64,000 nucleotides of DNA. It comes from Archangium sp. GTDB taxonomy: Bacteria > Myxococcota > Myxococcia > Myxococcales > Myxococcaceae. The stretch spans positions 62,001-126,000 of the forward strand of contig JAUYRZ010000060.1 in the NCBI GenBank assembly GCA_030695565.1. The letters run 5' to 3'. The notes below the pieces were generated by a model that saw only the letters and a list, made by a program, of their open reading frames with translations, made no database searches and was not told where the DNA came from. Positions 25,269 through 33,675 of this stretch are shown one piece after another. Numbering within the stretch: position 1 is the first letter of the stretch; each line of letters starts with the position of its first letter. The translations under genes and the position numbers were made by a program.

Positions 25269-27368
25269 TCACAACGAGTACTCCCACGTCTGATCGTTGA
25301 GTGTGCACGACGAGCTGCTCGTCGTCGTACACACTCTTCCACCGAAGACCACCACGGCGTGCCGCCCGGGATCCCACGCGATGGCGCAATTGCCGCGGTA
25401 CTCGGGCCGCCGATTCGACGGGAAATACGAGTCGAGCTGCGCCCATGACGAACCCGACCATTCCCACGTCTCGCTCTGAGCGTTGCTGCCCAGGCCGAGC
25501 ATGACAGTGCGCTGACGCTCAGGGTCGAACACCAACTGCGTGGCGGGGTTCTTCGACGTGCTCGACGCCACGTTCCAACTTCCGTTGAGCACCCGGATGC
25601 CGGAGCCGTCGACCAGCTGCAGGCGATTGCGTACGGGGTCGTAGCCGCTGCTCGCCGTCGCCGCGGCGGTGATGGTGTTGGTGACGGTGCGCACGGTCCA
25701 GGTGGTGCCGTCCCATTCCCACGCGGCGCCGGTGCTCAGGTTGATCACCACCGAGCGCTGGCGCACGGAGTCGTAGACGAGCGTCTGCGACGATTCGCCC
25801 ATGGGGAGCGCCCCGTTCTGCGTCTTGAGCTGCCAACCGGTCGCGTCGAGCTCCCACAGATCGGAGCGCCCCGTGCCGCCGTAGAGCACCACCTTGTTGC
25901 GCAGGCTGTCGAACACCAGGCCGTGGTTCGCGCGTGCGGGCGGTGACGGGCTCAGGCTGAGCTGCACCCACGAGGTCCCATTGCGGACCCAGGTGTCGCC
26001 GCGGAAGTTGCTCGCGTCGAGGCCGCCGAAGAGGACGATGGTGTTGCGGTTGCCGTCGAACACCATCGCCGCACCGGAGCGCGGGGAGGGCGCGGTGGCG
26101 GCGATCTGGCCGAGGTTGACCATGTTCCACTCGGGCGTCGGTGCTCCACCGGCACAGGCGCGCGCGGCGGTGACTCCGCACGCGCCGCAATTGGTGCGGC
26201 TGGTCTGCAGATTCGCGCAGACGTTCTGCACAGGACAATACGTCTCGGAGGTCGAGCCGCAGGCGGGCTGTCCGTTGCGGCACTGGAGCGGCGCCGTGAC
26301 GATCACGCCGCAGGCTCCGCAGTGCCGGGCGTCGGTCTGCAGGTTCACGCACGCGCTTCCGCACAGCGCGGTGTTCGCGGGGCACTGCGGCACGCCGTTC
26401 GTGCACACGCCACCGGTCGGGACGGCGCGGCCGCATTGACCGCAGTGAGTGGCGCTCGTGGCGAGGTTGGCGCAAGCGTTCTGCGCTTCACACAACGTCT
26501 CGCCGCCCGCGCAGCCGCGCGTGTACTGGAGGCAGAAGCCGCCGGTCGGCGTGGGCTCGTTGCAGCCGGAGCAGTCGGTGGCGGTGTTGAAGAGGCGGCA
26601 TTGGTTGTTGCAGACGCCGTAGCCGGTGAGACCGCAGGCGAGGCGCATAGTGACCGATGCGCTGCCGATGTTGCCGGCGACATCGAAGAACTCGGCGCGA
26701 AATTCGCGGTCGAGCCCGGTGATGGGTGCCGAGGTCACTCCGCGGACGGCCTGCATGCCGAGCCAGGTGAGCGCGAAGGTGTAGGCGCCCGGTGCTCCGG
26801 AGGCGGTGAAGACGCCGTAGGTGCCGTTGCTCACGGGGTCGACGAGCCGGCCTCCGACGATGTCCTGCAGGCCGTCGGCGTCGGACACGAGCGCGCTGAA
26901 GGTCGAGGCGCCGGGATCGTTGCGGTGCAGCCGCGGGGGGAGGACTGAGAGTGAGAGGACTCGGGGTGCGCTGCCCGTCGCGGTGCCTCCACCCGTCGCG
27001 GTGCCTCCACCCGTCGCAGTGCCTCCGCCCGTCGCAGTGCCTCCGCCCGTCGCGGTTCCTCCGCCCGTCGCGGTTCCGCCGCCCGTCGCAGCTCCGCCAC
27101 CCGTCGCAGTTCCGCCACCCGTCGCAGTTCCGCCGCCCGTCGCGGTGCCTCCGCCCGGGCCCATCGACTCCGCGCACGCGTTGAAGACGCAGCTCTGCCC
27201 CGCACCACAGGCGTCGCACAGGGTGCCCGCCGTCCCGCAGGCGTTCGAGTCGTCGCCGAATTGGCAGACCCCGCTCGCGTCACAGCAGCCCGCACACGTG
27301 GATGCACAATCCGTCCGCACCTCGCCACAGGCGACCAGCAGCAACACGACCGGCAGAAGGAGTCTCAT
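25269..27368 (-). CDS. Kelch-like lipoprotein with Cys-rich module and (GGGTAT)10 linker
   Basis: A 699-aa protein with lipobox LLLVACG. Order: a 10-Cys module (CASTCAGCCDASGVC...) at about 20-65; a linker of ten GGGTAT-like hexapeptides (about 70-130); an Ig-like domain (about 135-245); a Cys-rich region with CGAC/CGQC units (about 245-410); and a C-terminal kelch-type propeller (recurring MVFDGNRNTIVLFGG, LVFDSLRNKVVLYGG, LVYDSVRQ). The modular build suggests a lipid-anchored, surface-exposed binding protein. It is convergent with the DUF481 gene. Confidence 0.8.
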   Translation of the reverse strand: MRLLLPVVLLLVACGEVRTDCASTCAGCCDASGVCQFGDDSNACGTAGTLCDACGAGQSCVFNACAESMGPGGGTATGGGTATGGGTATGGGAATGGGTATGGGTATGGGTATGGGTATGGGTATGGGTATGSAPRVLSLSVLPPRLHRNDPGASTFSALVSDADGLQDIVGGRLVDPVSNGTYGVFTASGAPGAYTFALTWLGMQAVRGVTSAPITGLDREFRAEFFDVAGNIGSASVTMRLACGLTGYGVCNNQCRLFNTATDCSGCNEPTPTGGFCLQYTRGCAGGETLCEAQNACANLATSATHCGQCGRAVPTGGVCTNGVPQCPANTALCGSACVNLQTDARHCGACGVIVTAPLQCRNGQPACGSTSETYCPVQNVCANLQTSRTNCGACGVTAARACAGGAPTPEWNMVNLGQIAATAPSPRSGAAMVFDGNRNTIVLFGGLDASNFRGDTWVRNGTSWVQLSLSPSPPARANHGLVFDSLRNKVVLYGGTGRSDLWELDATGWQLKTQNGALPMGESSQTLVYDSVRQRSVVINLSTGAAWEWDGTTWTVRTVTNTITAAATASSGYDPVRNRLQLVDGSGIRVLNGSWNVASSTSKNPATQLVFDPERQRTVMLGLGSNAQSETWEWSGSSWAQLDSYFPSNRRPEYRGNCAIAWDPGRHAVVVFGGRVCTTTSSSSCTLNDQTWEYSL
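26972..27155. repeat. 18-bp tandem repeat inside the kelch lipoprotein gene
   Basis: About ten copies of an 18-bp unit (plus-strand form GTCGCGGTGCCTCCACCC and close variants). They encode the flexible Gly/Thr/Ala linker of the 25269-27368 gene on the minus strand. Copies vary by one to three bases; such arrays are prone to length change. Confidence 0.85.
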
Positions 27369-27537
27369 AGACCCATCTGACCCGTGGCCTGGGTGTTGTG
27401 CGAACTCAAATTCAGGAATCAGGGTCTCGTATTCGGGAGGCGCGAAGAGCGAACCCGTCCTCCCTCACACCGCCACAACCCATCGCCGACTTGCGCTCCT
27501 CGAGCCACACCACGCGGCGCACCGGCCGTCGCTTCCT
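27369..27537. other. Gap with no recognised gene
   Basis: 169 bp between the start of the kelch lipoprotein (27368, minus) and the end of the hydroxylase-like gene (27538, minus). It should contain the lipoprotein promoter. I see no confident -10/-35 pair or sigma-54 motif; small frames here look non-coding. Confidence 0.4.
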
Positions 27538-28128
27538 CTAGGAAACCGCTCGCAGCTTCACCGGCGTGCCGGCGGGCATCACGGGGGCGATGCGGCCCTC
27601 TTTCAGGCCCGCCCACATGCGCGAGAGCAGCCCGCCCTTCGCGCCTTCCGGCAACGCGCCGCTCGGATCTTCCGAGTACGGCTTGCGGGTCTTCATCACG
27701 TAGTCGAACCACGGGTGCGTCACGCACCAGTTGGCGTTCTGGTCTTTGCCCATGTGGTGATCCACGTGCCACGGCATGTTCTCGCGCGCCCACGCGGGGT
27801 CGAGGTGGCTCTTCTTGTGAATCCGGTAGTAGCGGAGCATCGAGAACCACACGGTGCCCGCGAAGAACGGCGCCACCGGGAAGAGCGGGAGGGTGGCCAC
27901 CGCACCGAGCGCCAGCGCCAACGCTTCTTTGCCCTGAGGTGACCAGGTGAAGAGGCTGCGCGTGTACTGCGGATCCTTCATGTCGTTCTTGAAGGCCTCG
28001 CGGTGATGCTCGTGCCAGTGAAAGGCCCAGAAGCTCTTCCGGTTCTTTCCCAGCCCGTGAAGCATGTGTTTGTGAAGGAACCACTCCCCAGCGTTCGACG
28101 CGGCCAGACCCAGCGGGATACCCAACAT
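27538..28128 (-). CDS. Fatty-acid hydroxylase / sterol-desaturase-like membrane protein
   Basis: A 196-aa protein with the di-iron His clusters of this family: HKHMLHG near residue 20, HWHEHH near 42 and WHVDHHMGKD near 120. Two hydrophobic helices lie between the second and third clusters. It is at the short end for the family. Family members hydroxylate or desaturate membrane lipids or carotenoids using O2 and iron. Start ATG 28128 has GAGGAGG 7 bases upstream. Sits next to DUF2378 on the same strand (52-bp gap), so the two may be cotranscribed. Substrate unknown. Confidence 0.8.
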   Translation of the reverse strand: MLGIPLGLAASNAGEWFLHKHMLHGLGKNRKSFWAFHWHEHHREAFKNDMKDPQYTRSLFTWSPQGKEALALALGAVATLPLFPVAPFFAGTVWFSMLRYYRIHKKSHLDPAWARENMPWHVDHHMGKDQNANWCVTHPWFDYVMKTRKPYSEDPSGALPEGAKGGLLSRMWAGLKEGRIAPVMPAGTPVKLRAVS

Positions 28129-28180
28129 GATGTGCCTCCTCGTGGTGACGAGGCAGTTATGACCGATTGGTCACTTCATC

Positions 28181-28717
28181 TCAAGCCCACTTCACCTCAT
28201 AGAAGGTGCCCAGGTCTTTGGTCTCCAGCACGGTGACGCTCAGGTCCTTCGCCCCGGCGTGGGCGCAGCCCGACTCGATGAGGCCCAGGTAGAACCCCGG
28301 CCGGGCGGTCCAGTTGATGTGAACCTTGTGGTGGTTGGCGGAGAACGACTCGAAGGTGCCCACGGTGAAGTTGTTGGCGCTGCGGAAGTTGCGGGTGAGG
28401 CGATCGAGGGTGCGGCGGGGGCCGATCACCTTGAGCAGCCCCAACACCGCCGAGCCCATCAGGGTCTTGCCGAAGCCCAGAAAGAAGACGCGGCCGACCT
28501 CGGTGTAGCGCTCCAGCTCGGGCAGATGCGCGAAGCGGCTGGCGGCGGAAGCGTCGAGAATGTCGAGCCAGGCCTGGATGGGATAGGCGGCATCGAAGTG
28601 GTCACCGGTCTTCACCCCGGCCTTCAAGAACGCCGCCCGCTCCTGAGGGGTGTGTGGCGTGAGCGCCCGGTAGATGCCTTCCATCGACTGCGCAAACACC
28701 ACCTTCTCGGAGCTCAT
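28181..28717 (-). CDS. DUF2378 (TIGR02265) family protein
   Basis: A 178-aa soluble protein starting at ATG 28717 (MSSEKVVFAQSMEGIY), preceded by AGAGGT. It matches the DUF2378 pattern: an N-terminal VFAQSMEGI..AL segment, a central helix region (YPIQAWLDILDASAAS, FFLGFGKTLMGSAVLG), then a beta-rich C-terminal half (NNFTVGTFESFSANHHKVHI) ending in YEVKWA. This paralogous family is mostly known from Myxococcus-type genomes and has no firm biochemical role. The longer frame to 28744 begins with a leader that does not fit. Confidence 0.85.
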   Translation of the reverse strand: MSSEKVVFAQSMEGIYRALTPHTPQERAAFLKAGVKTGDHFDAAYPIQAWLDILDASAASRFAHLPELERYTEVGRVFFLGFGKTLMGSAVLGLLKVIGPRRTLDRLTRNFRSANNFTVGTFESFSANHHKVHINWTARPGFYLGLIESGCAHAGAKDLSVTVLETKDLGTFYEVKWA

Positions 28718-28774
28718 GGCGATACCTCTACAGAGATGTCCCACAAAGGTGCACTCGGATCGAGGCTCAGGGGT

Positions 28775-31456
28775 ATGGCGGTCGTGATGCGCCTCCTCCT
28801 GCTCCTCTCGATGCTCGGTTTTGGTGCGGCGTGTTCTTCGCCAGCGCCTGCGAAGTGCAGCCCCAGCAACTGCACCGGGTGTTGTGACCCGGCCACGGAC
28901 GCATGCCTCGGGGGGACGGGCGAGCTCGGCTGCGGCACGGGCGGCCAGGTCTGCGCCCAGTGCGGCACCGACACCTCGTGCAATCTGGGCTTCTGCCTGC
29001 CCCGGGGGAATACGGGCGGCGGCAATGGCTCGGGCGGCGGCACCGGAGGCGGATCGACCGGTGGAGGCGGCGGAGGCACCAGCAGCTGTGGCCCGGCGAG
29101 CTGCGGCGGGTGTTGCGCCAATGGCGTCTGCCTGCCGGGCAACGCGACTTCAGCCTGTGGAAGCGGCGGCCAGGCGTGCAGCGCGTGCACCGGTGGAGCG
29201 TGCTCCGACAACCAGTGCAGCGGGAGCACCTGCAACGCGACCAACTGCCAGGGCTGCTGCAACGGCAACCGCTGCGAGACGGGGCTGACCACCACCACCT
29301 GCGGCTCGGGCGGCGCGACCTGCGACGCGTGTGGCAGTGGCGAGAGCTGCACCGGTGGCCGCTGCAGTGGCGGCACCACCTGCAACGCCGAGAACTGCCC
29401 TGACGGCTGTTGCCAGGGGAACGTCTGCATGGCCGGCAGCAGCACCTCGGCGTGCGGCCAGAGCGGTCAAACCTGCGGCGTGTGCGCGAACAATCAGACC
29501 TGCAGCGCGGGCGTGTGCACCGGCGGCTCGACCTGCAACGCGGCCACCTGCCCCGGCGGGTGCTGCTTGGGCAGCGTGTGTCTGGGCGGAAATGCCCCCA
29601 GCGCGTGTGGCAGCAACGGCAGCACCTGCAACAGCTGTTCGGGCGCCGAGTCTTGCGTGGCGGGCGCCTGCCGCTTCGTCTGCAACGCCAGCACCTGCCC
29701 CAGCGGCTGCTGCGCCAACAACGTCTGCCAGCCCGGAACCGCGAGCGGGGCGTGTGGAACCGGCGGCAGCGAATGCGCCAGCTGCGGCTCGGGTGAGAGC
29801 TGCAACGGCACGCAGTGCATCTCGAGCTGCGGGCCCACCACCTGCCCCGGCGGCTGCTGCCAGGGCAACGTCTGCCAGCCGGGCACCATGCAGGCCGCGT
29901 GTGGAACGGGCGGGGCGACCTGCGGCTCCTGCGGGAGCAACCAGGTGTGCAACGGCACCTCGTGCGTGGCCACCTGCAACGCGAGCACGTGCCCGAGCGG
30001 GTGTTGCCAGGGCGACGTCTGCCAGAGCGGCACCTCGAGCGCGGCGTGTGGCGTTTTCGGCGCTTCGTGCAGCACCTGTTCGGGCGCTCAGACCTGCAGC
30101 GGCGGCAGCTGCTCCGGGGGTGGGCTGACGGGCGATCGCTGCGACAACGCGCCGTTGCTCTCGTTGCCCATTTCCATGAGCCAGACGCTCTCGGGTTTCT
30201 CCAACGACTTCACCTCGGGCAGCACCAACGGGTGCAAGGGCACGCAGGGCATCGACCGGGTGGTGCGGGTGTCGGTGCCGGCGGGTCACCGGTTGACGGT
30301 GACGGTGACGCCCACGGTGAGCACGTTCGATGCCACGGTGAGCCTGGTGACGGGCGCCTCCTCAGCGTGCGTGGGGACGAGCGCAGCGTGCGTCGCCTCG
30401 ATCGACACGGGCAACGCGAACCAGGCCGAGACGGTGACGTGGACGAACACCGGGCTGAACGCGGCGACGATCTTCATCATCGTCGACGACTACAGCGCGA
30501 CCGGCACCAACGGCTCGTACACGCTTTCGGCCAGCTCGGCGGTACCGGCGGCGGGAGAGAACTGCAGCTCGCCCGTGAACGCGGTGAGTGGCACCTCGGT
30601 CTCGCGCACGCCGTCGACCTACGCCGACGACTACCAGGGCGTAGGCACCGGCTGCGTCACGCCGTCGGTGGGGCCTGACTTCGTCCTGGCGTACACGGTG
30701 CCGAACAACCGCAGCCTGACGGTGACGGCGACCCCGGCGAGCGGGCTCGATGTGACGGTGAACTTCGCCACCAGCCTGGCCGCGTGCGGTTCACGGACCT
30801 GCGTGGCGGGTGCGAACGCGGGCGCTGCGGGCGTGACGGAGACGGCCGCGTGGAACAACACCACCGGCTCGACGGTGACGCTGTTCGTGATCATCGACAC
30901 CCCGGCCACTCCGGCGGGGGCGGTGAGCGTGTTGGGCACCGAAGGGGCGATCCTCTCGTGCGGCGCGGCGACCTGCCCGGGCGGCTGCTGCTCCGGCGGC
31001 ACCTGCGTGGCCGGCACGGTCGACTCGGCGTGCGGTACGGGCGGCGCGACCTGTTCGACCTGCAGCTCCCCGGCGCAATGCAACGCGAGCCAGGTCTGCA
31101 GCGCGACCGCGTTGGGAACGGGCTCTCCGTGCACGGCGACTTCGCAGTGCTACCAGCCGCTCCTGGGGTCGGCCGAGTGCCGCACGTCCTGGCCGGGTGG
31201 CGGGTACTGCACGGGGACGTGTTTCCTCACTGAGCAGGTGTGCGGCGGCTTCTTCGCGGGCGCGACGGGCTGGTGCACACCCGGCGGTCAATGCCTGCAG
31301 GACTGCACGTCTCCGGGGTCGGGTCAGTCGACCTGCCGGACCGGGTATGTCTGCGACTACAGCAACGGGGCTGGCAGCCACGGCGTGTGTCTACCGAGGT
31401 GTCAGCAGGTCGCCTGCGCCTCAGGCACCTGCAACGCGTCGGGCTACTGCCGCTGA
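28775..31456 (+). CDS. Large Cys-rich lipoprotein with nine 10-Cys modules and PPC-like domains
   Basis: An 893-aa lipoprotein (lipobox LGFGAAC) starting at ATG 28775. Eight modules of about 42-45 residues follow in a row (about 25-445), each with the pattern C-x4-C-x2/3-CC-x4/6-C-x9-C-x6/7-C-x2-C-x5/6-C-x4-C, joined by short Gly/Thr/Ser links. A GGGTGGG-type linker sits after the first. Two beta-rich domains resembling bacterial pre-peptidase (PPC) domains follow (about 450-720), then a ninth Cys module and a shorter Cys-rich tail. Probably disulfide-stiffened and surface-exposed. Same-module proteins lie at 25269 and 52414. A very long 5' extension to 28259 is non-coding. Confidence 0.85.
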   Translation: MAVVMRLLLLLSMLGFGAACSSPAPAKCSPSNCTGCCDPATDACLGGTGELGCGTGGQVCAQCGTDTSCNLGFCLPRGNTGGGNGSGGGTGGGSTGGGGGGTSSCGPASCGGCCANGVCLPGNATSACGSGGQACSACTGGACSDNQCSGSTCNATNCQGCCNGNRCETGLTTTTCGSGGATCDACGSGESCTGGRCSGGTTCNAENCPDGCCQGNVCMAGSSTSACGQSGQTCGVCANNQTCSAGVCTGGSTCNAATCPGGCCLGSVCLGGNAPSACGSNGSTCNSCSGAESCVAGACRFVCNASTCPSGCCANNVCQPGTASGACGTGGSECASCGSGESCNGTQCISSCGPTTCPGGCCQGNVCQPGTMQAACGTGGATCGSCGSNQVCNGTSCVATCNASTCPSGCCQGDVCQSGTSSAACGVFGASCSTCSGAQTCSGGSCSGGGLTGDRCDNAPLLSLPISMSQTLSGFSNDFTSGSTNGCKGTQGIDRVVRVSVPAGHRLTVTVTPTVSTFDATVSLVTGASSACVGTSAACVASIDTGNANQAETVTWTNTGLNAATIFIIVDDYSATGTNGSYTLSASSAVPAAGENCSSPVNAVSGTSVSRTPSTYADDYQGVGTGCVTPSVGPDFVLAYTVPNNRSLTVTATPASGLDVTVNFATSLAACGSRTCVAGANAGAAGVTETAAWNNTTGSTVTLFVIIDTPATPAGAVSVLGTEGAILSCGAATCPGGCCSGGTCVAGTVDSACGTGGATCSTCSSPAQCNASQVCSATALGTGSPCTATSQCYQPLLGSAECRTSWPGGGYCTGTCFLTEQVCGGFFAGATGWCTPGGQCLQDCTSPGSGQSTCRTGYVCDYSNGAGSHGVCLPRCQQVACASGTCNASGYCR

Positions 31457-31464
31457 CCGGTCGC

Positions 31465-31495
31465 CCTCGCCCTTTGGGAGAGGGCCGGGGCGAGG
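31465..31495. terminator. GC-rich hairpin after Cys-rich lipoprotein gene
   Basis: Stem CCTCGCCC / GGGCGAGG with an inner GGGAGAGGG segment, about 9 bp after the stop at 31456. No T-run. A member of the recurrent hairpin family; probably ends the transcript. Confidence 0.55.
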
Positions 31496-31550
31496 CTTCG
31501 AACAGGATCGTACGCAGCGAGCGAAAATGCGCGTAAGGGAGTCCCAAGAC

Positions 31551-32441
31551 ATGGAAATCCCGGCCTCCCTGCGCGCCCTGCTGCTCTCCAACCACCAGCC
31601 CCTCGGCCTCGCGCTGGGCACCCCGCGCGATCAGCTCAAGAAGCCGGCGTGGTTCCGGCCCAGCTCCGTCGAAAAGTGGAGCTTCGCTCAAGGCAAGCAG
31701 GACGGCATCGAGGCCGTCTGGACCCTCGACCCGAGCTCAGGGCTGCTCTCTGAAGCGCGCGTCATGATCGAGCGCAAGAAGGGAGCGGATGCGCTGGTCG
31801 TCGCCATCCACGAGCTCTTCACGGCGGAGTTCGGCAAACCGCGTCTGCTCAAGCGCAACGAAGAGCGCGCCTGGAACATCGATGCAGGGCTCAAGAGCAC
31901 GCTCTCGGTCAGCGTGCGGATGAGCCCCAACTTCGGCGGCACCATCGTGGTCAACCTCGCGCTGGCCAAGGGCACGCGGATCGCCGCCGTCGAGGTGCCC
32001 CGGCAGACCACGATGAAGGTGCCCAACTCGCTCGACACGCTCCTCGCGAAACACTTCGACGTGACGCTGGGTTCGAAGGCCGAAGAGCAGAGCGACACCG
32101 AGATCGACTTCAAAGACGCGAAAGGCGCCTTCCCCAAGAAGGCCACCCTGCAGCGTGAGGTCGACGGCGGAAAGTTGCAGGCCGTGCGCCTGGAGCTGCC
32201 CGACTTCGCCGAAGAGAAAGAGACGCACGCCGATGCCTACGCCACCTTGCTGGCCTCGCTGACGGCCCGCCTGGGCAAGCCCAAGACCACCAAGAAGCAC
32301 ACCGACTCGTTGAGCCGCCTCGATGCCACGTGGACGCTCGAAGACGGCCACACCATGGAGCTGTCGAGCATCGACTCCTGCACGGCCTCGCAGGACGTGC
32401 CGAACCGGCTGGTCGCCGTGGAATACCGCGCAGCGGAGTAG
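31551..32441 (+). CDS. Soluble protein of unknown function
   Basis: A 296-aa protein starting at ATG 31551 (MEIPASLRALLLSNHQ); an in-frame ATG at 31527 is possible. Alpha/beta-like, no signal peptide and no cysteine clusters. Two similar halves, with 'EAVWTLDPSSGLLSEARVMI' in the first and 'LDATWTLEDGHTMELSSID' in the second, suggest an internal duplication. I do not recognise the family. The gene converges on the CLC transporter, 1 bp apart. Confidence 0.6.
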   Translation: MEIPASLRALLLSNHQPLGLALGTPRDQLKKPAWFRPSSVEKWSFAQGKQDGIEAVWTLDPSSGLLSEARVMIERKKGADALVVAIHELFTAEFGKPRLLKRNEERAWNIDAGLKSTLSVSVRMSPNFGGTIVVNLALAKGTRIAAVEVPRQTTMKVPNSLDTLLAKHFDVTLGSKAEEQSDTEIDFKDAKGAFPKKATLQREVDGGKLQAVRLELPDFAEEKETHADAYATLLASLTARLGKPKTTKKHTDSLSRLDATWTLEDGHTMELSSIDSCTASQDVPNRLVAVEYRAAE

Positions 32442-32442
32442 C

Positions 32443-33675
32443 TCACCTCAGCCGCTGCGGTGAATCGACGGGCTGCCCGCTCTTGCCCGCGACCAGCCGC
32501 TGCGACGAGTAGATGCCGCGGTGGCCGGTGAGCAGATAGGCCACCACGCAGACGATCACCACGTGGGGGAAGATGCCCACCCCCAGCAACTCCACCGCCA
32601 TGATCGACAAGGCGAGCGGCGCGTTCGAGGCGGCAGCGAACACGGCAGCCATGCCCACGCCTGCACCGAGCGGAATGGGAATGCCGAGCAGGGCGGCGAG
32701 CGCGCTGCCCAACGCCGCCCCCACGAAGAACAGCGGAGTCACTTCACCCCCGGGAAAACCCGCGCCCAGGCAGATGGCGGTGAAGACCAGCTTGAGCGCG
32801 AAGACACTCAGCGGCAGCGCGGGCGCCTCGAAGGCTCGCAAGATCGTCGGCACCCCCAGCCCGAGGTAGTCGCTCGAGCCCACCAGCCTCCACAAGCCCA
32901 CCACCACCAGCCCGCCCAGGAACATGCGCAGCGGCAACGAAGGCACGCGCTTCTCGCCCTGCTTCTTGAGGAAGTGCACCAGCTCGACGAACACCACCGT
33001 CACCAGCGCCACCGCGATGGCGAACAACGCCCACTTCCCCAGCAGCGGCAGGCTCAAGGCCACGTGCGGCACCACCGGGTACGAGGCGTGCGTCACCCCC
33101 AGCGCGCGCGTGGTGAGATCGCCCACCACCGCGGCCACCAACGCCGGCACGAGCGCGTCGTACTTGAGCCGCCCGAGCACGATGAACTCGAGGCCGAACA
33201 CGGTGCCCGCGATGGGCGTACCGAAGACCGCGCCGAAGCCGCCCGCCACACCCGCCGCGAGCAATTGCAACCGCAGCTCCCGGCCCACCCGCAGCCGGTG
33301 GGAGATCCAATCCGCGAGGCTCGCGCCCATCTGCACCGCGGTGCCTTCACGCCCCACGCTGGCGCCGAACAGATGCGCGCTGACCGTACCCAGCAGCACC
33401 ATCGGCGCCATGCGCAGCGGCAGCTCGGGCCCGTCATCGTGAATGGTGTCGATGATGAGGTTGTTGCCCGCCTTGATGCGCGCACCGAACCGTTCGTACA
33501 CGAGGCCGATCACCAGGCCCGCCAGCGGCAGCGCGGAGACGAAGCGCTCGTCGTGCACGCGCACATGCGTCACCACGTCGAGCAGGAGCAGGAAGATCGC
33601 AGAGGCGATCCCGCACACCACGCCGACCAGGGCGCCCAGCACCAGCCACTGAGCGAGCACCCGGAAACGAATCAT
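32443..33675 (-). CDS. CLC-family anion transporter, probable fluoride/proton antiporter subtype
   Basis: A 410-aa polytopic membrane protein of the CLC fold. Marker motifs are GREGTAVQMG (gating Glu, canonical GREGP), GGFGAVFGTPIAGTVFGLE and GAGFPGGEVTPLFF. The selectivity-filter position reads AGNNLIIDTIHD instead of GSGIP, and the internal proton-Glu position appears to be Phe (GLEFIV). Fluoride-type CLC proteins lack GSGIP and the inner Glu, so fluoride export is the best guess, but this is inferred. The ATG at 33675 overlaps the stop of the upstream lipoprotein gene (ATGA). The long 5' extension to 34017 is inside that gene. No fluoride riboswitch seen. Confidence 0.85.
   Translation of the reverse strand: MIRFRVLAQWLVLGALVGVVCGIASAIFLLLLDVVTHVRVHDERFVSALPLAGLVIGLVYERFGARIKAGNNLIIDTIHDDGPELPLRMAPMVLLGTVSAHLFGASVGREGTAVQMGASLADWISHRLRVGRELRLQLLAAGVAGGFGAVFGTPIAGTVFGLEFIVLGRLKYDALVPALVAAVVGDLTTRALGVTHASYPVVPHVALSLPLLGKWALFAIAVALVTVVFVELVHFLKKQGEKRVPSLPLRMFLGGLVVVGLWRLVGSSDYLGLGVPTILRAFEAPALPLSVFALKLVFTAICLGAGFPGGEVTPLFFVGAALGSALAALLGIPIPLGAGVGMAAVFAAASNAPLALSIMAVELLGVGIFPHVVIVCVVAYLLTGHRGIYSSQRLVAGKSGQPVDSPQRLR

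Noticed and set aside
28259-28774. Long 5' extension of the Cys-rich lipoprotein gene
   Set aside because: Runs antisense through DUF2378 and lacks a signal peptide; the lipobox begins at 28775.
32443-33675. Fluoride riboswitch upstream of the CLC gene
   Set aside because: The gene starts inside the upstream coding sequence, and I see no matching RNA motif.
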